Assembly: GCA_965215945.1 (NCBI GenBank)
Contig: CBDCFC010000012.1
Location: forward strand, 1-63,278
Reading direction: 5' to 3'
Source of the DNA: JAHEKD01 sp965215945
Lineage (GTDB): Bacteria > Pseudomonadota > Gammaproteobacteria > Arenicellales > JAHEKD01
Length of the DNA: 63,278 bases
This document shows positions 45,081 through 54,048 of this stretch, in pieces. The number at the start of each line of letters is the position of its first letter. The stretch's first letter is position 1. The notes under the pieces are model-generated. The model had not been told where the DNA came from and made no database searches. It saw nothing but the letters and a program-made list of their open reading frames with translations. The position numbers were made by a program, and so were the translations under genes.

Positions 45081-45109
45081 GGAGATACCGGCCTTCGCCG
45101 GTATGACGG
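45081..45109. repeat. Single palindrome of the BIME-like family
   Basis: GGAGATACCGGCCTTCGCCG (continuing GTATGACGG); the stem is ATACCGGC/GCCGGTAT with a CTTC loop. Confidence 0.75.
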
Positions 45110-45143
45110 CATACTTTTTTGGATTGGTTTATACTCATGTATT

Positions 45144-45230
45144 GTCATTCCGGAATCTCCTTGAGCAGACTGCACCTCGGATAAAGCCCGAACAGCGATG
45201 AGGAGATCCTGAATTGAATTCAGGATGACG
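45144..45230. repeat. BIME-like pair of palindromes 4
   Basis: GTCATTCCGGAATCTCC (45144-45160) and GGAGATCCTGAATTGAATTC (continuing AGGATGACG, 45202-45230) in inverted order, ending 16 bp before the stop of the MetE-C-like gene. Confidence 0.75.
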
Positions 45231-45246
45231 GTATGACGGGAGATAT

Positions 45247-46306
45247 TCAGCCCACCTGCCTAGCTGCTTCACACAGGTTAGTCAGTTTTTGTTTACACTG
45301 CTCACGACTTAGAAACCCCAGACCACAATCCGGTGCAGTTAGCAATCTATCAAGATCTATGTGATTCAAGGCTTGCGACAATCTTTCCTGAATTTCTTCA
45401 ACTGTCTCGATTCTGCTCTTGGCAATGGCGACCACTCCAAAAATAACTTTGGTATTTTGGAATTTTTCTAATAACGATAAATCATTATGTCTATGTGCAT
45501 CTTCGATTGAAACAGCATTCACACTCGAACGATCCATTGCCTCGGAAAGATCGAAATAGGCACGGGGATCGGCCTTGGGATAATCATCCCGGTCTATGCG
45601 ATCAGGATAGCCGCAACACATATGGACTGTGCGCTGTACGTGATCTGGACAACCGTGGAAAGCACGTTCAAGATTTTCAAAACCATATTCCAATGCCTGT
45701 TTCGGTTTACGAGCAAATAACGGTTCGTCAATTTGAATATGTTTGCAACCAGCTTCGGCCAGGGATAGGACTTCTTTATTTAAAGCATCGGCCAAGTCAG
45801 CACCAAGCTTGGCATCGTCGTTATAGCAATCATCGGGCGTTGGTATCGGTAATCGTCATCGGTCCAGGCATGGTGACTTTTACATCTTTGTCAGTGAATG
45901 ACCGGGCGATTTTCCATTCCTCAGCTAAAAATAAATCACGCGCTGAAACAGTTGACGTTATTGTTGGTAACTTGGCTGAATAAGAACCATTACGTAACAC
46001 TTTGGCCGTCAAACGATTGAAATCGAAGCCGTCCAAGTGACGACAATGATAGTGAATATAATTTTCTCTGCGCACCTCTCCGTCTGTCGGAATATCAATG
46101 CCACATTCAATCTGGTCCTCAATCACCTGTTTGATTCCGCGTTGAAGAATCTGCTCAGCGTCCGCCCCCAAAGACTCCATTGCTTTCAACCAGCTCCCCG
46201 TTGGGTTGGCATTATCCGGCCCGTCAAATTCAGGATCGAACCAGTCAGGTAAATTGACATAATCAGGCTTTGGATAAGCACCAATTACAGTAGTGACTAA
46301 ACTCAT
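45247..46306 (-). pseudogene. MetE C-terminal-domain-like methyltransferase (one frameshift)
   Basis: From ATG 46306 the frame reads about 158 residues (LVTTVIGAYPKP, DGEVRRENYIHY, KVTMPGPMTITDT). One extra base near 45834 then shifts it to the frame encoding ADALNKEVLSLAEAGCKHIQ (IDEPLF follows), VHMCCGYPDR (zinc His and Cys) and LLTAPDCGLGF (zinc Cys), 352 residues when joined. It is the catalytic half of cobalamin-independent methionine synthase, about half MetE length, found in several methyl-transfer settings. It is divergent from the dimethylglycine-dehydrogenase-like gene, whose methyl-group chemistry fits. Confidence 0.8.
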
Positions 46307-46426
46307 TGACTGCTCCTCGTGTACCTAAAATCAAGAATAAGCTGGCCTGATTATACGTGTATTTTTTTCCAGGAACTTTGGTTATTATAAGCCGCTAGTA
46401 AGCATACTTATCAGAGGAAGTCTACT

Positions 46427-48886
46427 ATGTCGAATGCCATTCCATCTCAGGCCAGCGCAGTTGTTATTGGAGGCGGGCGTATCAGGTGCAAGCCTTGCGT
46501 ATCATTTAGCCAAACAAGGTTGGCAGGATATTGTACTTTTAGAACGCCAACAGTTTTCCTGTGGTACAACCTGGCATGCAGCAGGATTAATTGGCACCAT
46601 GCGCGCCAACGATAGTCATGCCCGGTTATGTGAATATTCGATGTCATTACTGGATGATCTAGAAAAAGAAACCGGACAAGCAACCGGTTTTCGACAGGTT
46701 GGCTCTTTGTCCATTGCACACAGTGAAGCGCGTTTTGAAGAGCTTAAGCGTGTCGCCTCGATGAATAATGCATTTGGTGTAACACGAGTTGACATTATTA
46801 CTCCGGACGAAGTCAAAGCGTTGCATCCTTTTGTAAAAACGGATGATTTGCTTGGCGCCAGCTGGGTTGAACATGATGGTTTCGCCAGCCCTATCGATGT
46901 GACCATGGCTTTTATTAAAGGTGCTCGGTTACATGGCGCCAAATGTCTGGAAGGAACAGCTGTAAAAGAGATCTTGACCCATAATGGCAAGGTAACTGGC
47001 GTAAAAACTGATGCCGGCGAAATTAAAGCGGACTTTGTGGCCGTTTGTGGCGGCATGTGGTCTCGCGATCTGGGCAAGTCAATTGGCGTGAATATTCCGT
47101 TATATGCTTGTGAACATTATTATGCACTAACCGAAAAGCAGGACGATATTCCCCCTACTCTGCCAGTACTCAGAGACCATGATCGCTGTGCCTACTATAA
47201 AGAAGATGCGGGGAGCTTGCTGGTTGGGGCCTTTGAAAAAAAGGCTATCGCTTATGATATTAACAAGCTACCGGAAGACTTTTCCTTTGATGAAATTGAA
47301 GGCCATGTCGAGGAACAATTATTACCAGTACTCGAAGATGCTATGGAACGTGTGCCTTTTTTGCAAAACGTCGGCTGGCGTAAATTTTTTTGTGGTCCGG
47401 AAAGTTTTACGCCTGATGATCAATTTCACATCGGTGAACCACCGGAAGTTAAAAATCTTTATATCGGTGCGGGTTAAATTCAGTCGGCATACAAAGTTCT
47501 GGCGGATTAGGCAAAGCCCTGGCTGAATGGATGGATAAAGGGTACCCGCCGATGGATCTGTGGGGTAACGATATTCGGCGTATGCATCCTGTTCAAAACA
47601 CGACAGCCCTATTTGAAAGAACGCGTGACTGAAACACTAGGCTTGCTATATGATAATCATTATCCATTCAGACAGTTCGCAACTTCACGAAACGTCCGCC
47701 ATTCACCCATTCATGAAAAACTGGTTGAATATAACGCCTGTTTTGGGGAAGTTTCAGGCTGGGAACGCCCAAACTGGTTGCCCCTGAAGGCATAAAACCC
47801 GAATACGAATATAGCTTTGGCAAACAAAACTGGTTTGAGCATTCAGCAGCGGAACATCGAGCTTTTCGTGAAAATATTGCGATGTTCGACCAAAGCAGTT
47901 TTTCCAAGTATTTAGTACAAGGCAAAGATGCCTGCACTGCATTACAGCGTATCAGCTCAGCCAATGTCGATTTGCCCGCAGGCAAAATGGTGTATACCCA
48001 CTGGCTAAATGAACGGGGCGGCATCGAAGCTGACTTGACTGTCAATCGCTTGGCCGAAAACAAGTATATGGTCGTCAGTGCGGCGGCAGTCACATACAAG
48101 GACCTGGATTGGCTAAACAAAAACATTGATCCGGATTCGCATTGTTTTATCACCGATGTAACTAATTCATGGGCTGTTTTTGGCATCATGGGACCCAATA
48201 GCCGTGCAATGCTGGCAAGCTTTATTGACGAGGATTTTTCAACCGATGCTTTTCCATTCGGCACTTTCAAACCTGTCGAAATTGGCTGTGCCGTCGGTTA
48301 CGCCTTTCGAGTTTCTTTTGTGGGTGAACTAGGCTGGGAGCTTTATATCCCGGTTGAACAGGCCAGGCATGCATTTGATATCGTTATGGCTGCTGGCGAA
48401 CCGTTTGATCTCAAACTCGCTGGACTACATAGTCTGGACACAGGTCGTTTAGAGAAAAAATTTCTGCATTTTGGTCATGATGTTGCCGATGAAGACACAC
48501 CGCTTGAAGCAGGCTATAGCTTTGTTTGTGATATGCATAAATCGATTCCCTTTATCGGACATGATGCTATTGCCAGACAAAAAGAAAAAGACGGCCCGCT
48601 AAATAAGCGGCTAATTCAGTTTTTGCTAAAAGACCCTGATGTCATGCTCTATCATCACGAACCCATTATCCGTGATGGTGAAACCGTTGGGTATTTAACC
48701 TCGGGTAATTACGGCCATACTCTAGGTGGCTCAGTTGGACTAGGTTACGTTAAATGCAAACAAGGCGTGAGTAAGGAATATATAGACTCTGGTAACTTTG
48801 AAATTGAAGTCGGTGGAGAACGCATCTCTGCACAAGCCAGTCTAACAGCCATGTATGATCCCAAGGCAGAGCGGCTTAGAGGTTAA
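46427..48886 (+). pseudogene. Dimethylglycine/sarcosine dehydrogenase-like protein (four frameshifts)
   Basis: ATG 46427; 819 residues when joined. N-terminal FAD-binding DAO domain (SAVVIGGG then VSGASLAYHLAKQGW; TTWHAAGLIG holds the His that carries covalent FAD in this family), a middle domain, and a C-terminal aminomethyltransferase (GcvT-like) domain (FDQSSFSKYLVQG, VSFVGELGWELY, TSGNYGHTLGGSVGLGY). Indels are needed at about 46473 (extra G), 47475 (missing base in TTAAA), 47607 (extra C) and 47779 (missing T); all restore family sequence. It would oxidise N-methylated glycine and pass the C1 unit to tetrahydrofolate. Its indel density is second only to the ZIP-like gene here. Confidence 0.82.
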
Positions 48887-48898
48887 ATAATATCAAGT

Positions 48899-49025
48899 GT
48901 CATCCTGGAAAATGCGAAGCATTTGTCCAGGATCTCAAAAAAGCTGCTCGGGCATTTAAATAGACTTCCTTTGCTTGAATCAGAAATGGTCTTAGGGAGA
49001 TCCCGGAATAAATCCGGGATAAGAC
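48899..49025. repeat. BIME-like pair of palindromes 5
   Basis: GTCATCCTGGA...GTCCAGGATCTC (48899-48936, with an inner AATGCGAAGCATTT stem) and GGAGATCCCGG...CCGGGATAAGAC (48996-49025), inverted. The right end abuts the marR operator region. Confidence 0.75.
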
Positions 49026-49026
49026 T

Positions 49027-49065
49027 TGACAACCTAGTTGTCATAGTTGACAATTGACTTGTCAA
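49027..49065 (+). promoter_or_regulatory. Candidate MarR operators, two palindromes
   Basis: TGACAACctaGTTGTCA (49027-49043) and TTGACAAttgacTTGTCAA (49047-49065) just ahead of marR. TTGACA inside the second is a possible -35 with TATTAG 17 bp on. MarR proteins bind such palindromes over their own promoter. Confidence 0.55.
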
Positions 49066-49080
49066 TTCATATTAGACCAC

Positions 49081-49545
49081 ATGGTTAAAGTCACACCAAA
49101 AGAAATTTACCAAGTTACCTGGCTGATACGCCGGGCCTTTAGATTAATGGGTGTACGAGTCGATCAATATCTTAAAGATTTAGATATTTCAGCCTGTGAT
49201 CGCTCAGTCATGGAGTATCTGTACCCGGACAAAAAACTTTCGGTGCCGCAAATCGCTGAACTTTACGATGTTTCACGGCAACATATTCAGTCCATAGTTA
49301 ACTCACTTCTACAACGTCAGATCGTGGAATTAAATGACAATCCCAAACATAAACGCTCGCCGCTTGTTTCGCTGACAACATCAGGAGCAGAGCTTTATGC
49401 CGAAATTAAACGAAGAGACGAATTGGCATTCACCAAAATATTCAGCGAAATAAAACGATCAGACAATGAAATCACACAAAAAACACTAAAAAAACTGGTT
49501 ACTCGGTTATCAACAGAAATTGAACACCACCAAAAGGAAACCTAG
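49081..49545 (+). CDS. MarR-family transcriptional regulator
   Basis: 154 residues from ATG 49081 (an ATG at 49054 in frame would lie inside the operator palindrome, so the later start is preferred). Winged helix with KLSVPQIAELYDVSRQHIQS (recognition helix) and the wing NPKHKRSPLVSLTTSG, flanked by dimerisation helices. The stop TAG ends one base before the MMPL start, so regulator and exporter share an mRNA. It probably represses the MMPL/LolA-like/porin-like operon until a lipid-like or aromatic ligand binds. Confidence 0.85.
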   Translation: MVKVTPKEIYQVTWLIRRAFRLMGVRVDQYLKDLDISACDRSVMEYLYPDKKLSVPQIAELYDVSRQHIQSIVNSLLQRQIVELNDNPKHKRSPLVSLTTSGAELYAEIKRRDELAFTKIFSEIKRSDNEITQKTLKKLVTRLSTEIEHHQKET

Positions 49546-49546
49546 C

Positions 49547-51873
49547 ATGATAAAACGCTATGCAGATTTTGTTATTCGCTTTCGCTATCTCGTTATATTG
49601 GCAACACTCGCATTTGTTTTATTGGCCGCATCAGGAGGACGCTTTTTAGACTTTAACAACGATTACCGTGTATTTTTTGATGGCGACAACCCGCAGTTAG
49701 TTGCATTTGAAAATCTTCAGGATACCTACACCAAAAATGACAATGCGTTAATCACTATTACTCCAAAAAATGGCGAGGTTTTCAGTAACGAAACCCTAGC
49801 TATTGTGGTTGATTTAACTAATCGAGCCTGGCAAACCCCTTATTCGATTCGTGTTGATTCGCTGAGCAATTATCAACATACTTATTCAATTGAAGATGAT
49901 TTAATTGTTGAAAATTTAATTGACGATGCAAGTGCACTAAACAAAGTTGACCTTAAAAAAATCAAAACAATTGTTTTAAACGAGCCTACCCTGGTCCATC
50001 GCTTAGTTTCAGAGACGGCCGACATAACCGCTATTAATATTACCGTTGAACTTCCGGGTGTAAACCCAAATGTTGAAGTTCCTGAAGTGGCCGAATTCGT
50101 GCAGCAAATTGTCGATTATGCCGAACTGACTTATCCCGATCATGATTTTCATTTAAGCGGCATCGTGATGATGAACAATGCCTTTGCCCAGGCATCACTT
50201 TACGACATGACTCATCTCATCCCGCTTTCACTAATACTAATCCTGTTGATTATTTTCCTTTTTGTCCGCGGTTTCTTTCGTGTTCTTGGTGTGTTCCTGG
50301 TTATTCTATTCACTGTAATGACCACGATGGGATCGGTTGGGTGGCTGGGCGTTGATTTAACCACCCCATTGATGTCATTACCGACTATCATCATGACCCT
50401 GGCCGTAGCTGACTGTGTGCACTTGCTGGTGACCTGGGTGCAGGAAATGCGCAAAGGCAAAGACAAGAATGATGCGATCAGGGAATCCTTGCGGGTGAAT
50501 TTCACACCCATATTCTTCACTTCAGTAACCACAGCAATTGGTTTTATGGCACTTAATTTTAGTGATGCACCTCCTTTTCGCCACCTGGGAAATTTTGCAG
50601 CGATCGGTGTTATGTTCGCGTTTGTTTATGCCATTACTTTATTGCCCGCTCTGCTGGCCATATTACCGAGGCAATGTTAAACAAACTGATTCAACACGCT
50701 TCACTTTAATAATGGAACGATTTGCGGACTTCGTCATCGACAAGCAGAAAATATTACTGTGGGGCTGTTTGATATTAACTTTAGGCATTGCCGCTTTTGT
50801 TAGCAAGAATTATCTTAACGACAATTTTGTTAAATATTTTGACGAACGCATTCCATTTCGTTCTCACTCTGAATATGTGGCAGAGCATTTAGGCGGTATT
50901 TATTTCGTGGATTTTTCTCTGGATTCGAAACAGGATGGCGGCGTTTCAATTCCCGAGTTTCAGGCGCAAGTAGATCAATTTGTCCGTTGGCTGGAAACAC
51001 AACCGGAAGTCGTGCATGTCAACAGTATTACCGACACCATGAAGCGATTAAACAAGAACCTGCATGGTGATGACCAGTCCTGGTACAAATTACCCGAGCA
51101 ACGTGACCTTGCTGCCCAATACCTTTTACTTTATGAAATGTCCTTGCCTTATGGTTTGGATTTAAATAATCAAATCGATATTTCAAAATCATCGACTCGC
51201 GTTTCTGTCACACTGGAAATTTTAACAACACAACAGGTGCTGGTACTTGAGCAACGAATCATCAACTGGATGAACGAAAATACGCCGGCAATTGCGACTT
51301 ATGGCGGTAGTCCGACGGTAATGTTTTCACATATCGGTATTACAAATATTAAAAGCATGCTGATAGGCACGAGTATCGCCCTGGTTGTGATCTCATTACT
51401 TTTGATTCTGGTGTTTCGTTCTTTCAAGTATGGTCTTTTAAGCTTGATTCCGAATTTGTTACCTATCGCCGTGGCGTTTGGATTATGGGGAATATTTGTC
51501 GCCGAGATCGGCATGAGCCTGGCGTTTGTCACCGCGATGACTTTAGGGATTGTCGTCGATGACACCATTCACTTTATGAGTAAGTATTTGCGTGCTATTC
51601 GTGAACAAGGACTTAGTGCTGAACAAGCAGTCAGATTCAGCGTTTTCCGGTGTGGGTATCGCGCTTTGGATCACTTCATTGGCGCTGGTTGCTGGATTTT
51701 TTATATTGGGTACGTCTTCTTTTAAACTAAATGCCGACATGGGATTGATGACTTCGCTGACTATGGCACTGGCTTTATTGATTGATTTTCTATTATTACC
51801 GCCCCTGTTAATCTTAATTTCAAACAAACAACGCGATAATACACTCGAACATGCAATTCCAATCACGGATTAA
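49547..51873 (+). pseudogene. MMPL/RND-family exporter (two frameshifts)
   Basis: ATG 49547 with AAAGGAAA ahead. 774 residues when joined: twelve membrane helices in two halves, each with a large periplasmic loop. The membrane signatures LPTIIMTLAVADCVHLLVTW and MTLGIVVDDTIHFMSKYLRA carry the Asp residues that relay protons in RND-type pumps. Extra bases near 50669 and 51642 interrupt it. This three-gene type (MMPL, LolA-like, beta-barrel) resembles lipid or hydrophobic-compound exporters in Gammaproteobacteria. It stands in one operon with marR and the LolA-like gene, which begins 3 bp after its stop. Confidence 0.85.
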
Positions 51874-51876
51874 ACA

Positions 51877-52659
51877 ATGAAAAAATTATTTTTATCTACT
51901 GTATTCCTCTCACTGCTATCGGTAAGCAGTTTTGCTGAAACTGATGAGGAAAAAGGCCTGCGTATCGCCCAGGAAGCCGATGCATACGATGCAGGCTTTG
52001 TTGATTTCACTGCAGATATGGTCATGACACTGAAGAATCGCAAGGGCCAGGAAAGCATCAGAGAAATAAAAACTAAAACCCTTGAAGTCGAAGGAGACGG
52101 TGACAAAAGCCTGTCGTTGTTTTTGGAGCCTGCAGATGTCAAGGGTACAGCTTCACTCACCTACTCGCATGGCTTAAAACCGGATGATCAGTGGTTGTAC
52201 CTGCCCGCATTAAAACGCGTTAAACGAATTTCATCTAAAAACAAGTCCGGCCCATTTATGGGTAGTGAATTTGCTTTCGAAGATCTAGGTTCGCAGGAAG
52301 TTGAAAAATACACATATAAGTATCTTCGTGATGAAGCCTGTGGTGACTATGAATGCTATGTTATCGAGCGATTTCCTGCCTACGAATATTCAGGTTACAC
52401 TCGACAAATAGGCTGGATCGATAAAGAAGCTTATCGTGCCATAAAGGTTGAGTACTATGATCGTAAAAACGCTTTACTCAAAACACTGACCTCAAGTGAT
52501 TATCAACAATATGCGGGTAAACACTGGCGTGCTAATACCATGGAGATGATTAATCATCAGACAGGCAAATCAACTCGTTTGGATTGGCAAAACTATGCCT
52601 TTAAAACAGGTTTGACAGAAAATGATTTTGATAAAAATGGACTCAAACGTTTGCGATGA
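51877..52659 (+). CDS. LolA-like outer-membrane lipoprotein-sorting family protein
   Basis: 260 residues from ATG 51877. Signal peptide (KLFLSTVFLSLLSVSSFA, cleaved after SFA). The mature part is the COG2834/LolA-like half-barrel: FVDFTADMVMTLKNRKGQE, SLSLFLEPADVKGTASLTYS, DDQWLYLPALKRVKRISSKN, FMGSEFAFEDLGS and the end NDFDKNGLKRLR. Members carry hydrophobic cargo across the periplasm. It begins 3 bp after the MMPL exporter stop and likely shuttles what that pump releases. Confidence 0.87.
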   Translation: MKKLFLSTVFLSLLSVSSFAETDEEKGLRIAQEADAYDAGFVDFTADMVMTLKNRKGQESIREIKTKTLEVEGDGDKSLSLFLEPADVKGTASLTYSHGLKPDDQWLYLPALKRVKRISSKNKSGPFMGSEFAFEDLGSQEVEKYTYKYLRDEACGDYECYVIERFPAYEYSGYTRQIGWIDKEAYRAIKVEYYDRKNALLKTLTSSDYQQYAGKHWRANTMEMINHQTGKSTRLDWQNYAFKTGLTENDFDKNGLKRLR

Positions 52660-52680
52660 TGACTACTATCCCCTCCACTC

Positions 52681-52798
52681 GTCATTCTGGAATGTGCAAA
52701 GCACATATCCAGAATCTCCTTATACTAGTGAGGAGCCTGTTTAGGGAGATCCCGGGTCCCCGGATCAAACACGGGGCAGGCTTAGCCCGGGATGACGG
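52681..52798. repeat. BIME-like pair of palindromes 6
   Basis: GTCATTCTGGAAT...ATATCCAGAATCTCC (52681-52719) and GGAGATCCCGGGT...AGCCCGGGATGACGG (52745-52798), inverted, inside the probable operon between the LolA-like gene and the beta-barrel gene. Confidence 0.75.
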
Positions 52799-52820
52799 TT
52801 AAAGGGCTGTAGTTTTTTTA

Positions 52821-53997
52821 ATGGTTATTAGAATTTTATTATTAGCGCTCTGCTTAGTTATTTCAGTACTAAGCAAAGCTGAATTTTCAGGCAATATAGG
52901 TATTGAAGGCCGCTATTTTGTAGATGACCCATTGTTTGCTGAGCAAAGCGAAGATTTCACAGGTTCAATCAGTGTTCAACCCGAATTTCGTTACCAATGG
53001 AACAACGGCGACAATGGCTTCACCTTTATTCCCTTTGCCCGCGTCGATAGTGAAGACGACGAACGCACCCGTGCTGACATCAGAGAGCTTTATTTTTTAG
53101 GTGTAAAGGATGATTGGGAGTGGCGCATTGGCGTCAATAAAGTCTTTTGGGGTGTTTTGGAATTCCAGCATTTAGTTGACATCATCAACCAAACTGATGC
53201 AGTCGAAAAACATCGACGGCGAAGATAAGCTTGGACAGCCCATGTTACACCTTGGATTAAACAAAGACCTGGGTTTATTCGAATTATTTATACTGCCTTA
53301 TTTTCGTGAGCGAACTTTCGCAGGTAAAGATGGTCGTTTACGTGGCGGGTTAGTTGTTGATACTGATGAAGCAATTTATCAATCTTCCGATGAAGAAAAT
53401 CATATTGATTACGCTCTACGCTGGTCACATTATTTTGGCAATTTTGATATTGGTATTTCCTGGTTCGATGGTACTGGCCGTGAACCAATTTTTCAATTTT
53501 CTCAGGATCAAACCCGACTCATTCCTTTTTATCAACAAATTAAGCAGGCCGGTTTGGATTTGCAATATACAGGCGACGAATGGCTGTGGAAACTGGAAGC
53601 CATTAATCGTGATGGATTAAATCAAAACTTCTGGGCCGCGGGCGGCGGCTTTGAATATACTTTTGTGGGAATTAATGACAGCGATGCTGACCTGGGTGTC
53701 CTAATGGAATATCACTACGATGAACGCGGTGCTGACCAAGCTGCATTCCAAAATGATCTGTTCTTTGGCACCCGACTGGCGATGAATGATGTACAAAGTA
53801 CGGAGTTACTGGCTGGACTTGGCTATGACCTCAAGGATCAAAGCCGTTCTTTTCGAATCGAAGCCAGTCGCCGATTTGGGGACAGTGTCAAAATTAACCT
53901 TGAAGCGCAATACTTCAGCCAAATTGATAATGAAAATCTGCTATTCGACCTGCGCCAGGACAGCCACTTGCAACTTGAGGTGACCTGGTATTTTTAG
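52821..53997 (+). pseudogene. Outer-membrane beta-barrel protein, DUF1302/porin-like (one frameshift)
   Basis: ATG 52821; 391 residues when joined across one extra A in the AAAAA run near 53208 (VENIDGEDKLG restored). A signal peptide ends near LSKAEFS. The mature part alternates polar and hydrophobic residues in strands (GNIGIEGRYFVDDPL, FRYQWNNGDNGFTFIPFARV, IDYALRWSHYFGNFDIGISW) and ends with an aromatic residue (LQLEVTWYF), the outer-membrane assembly signal. It probably provides the outer-membrane step or receptor for the MMPL/LolA-like system. No closer family is certain. Confidence 0.75.
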
Positions 53998-54048
53998 TGA
54001 TCTGCTTTCTCGTCAACATAAAACTGCCTACACTAAGAGTTTCATGCG

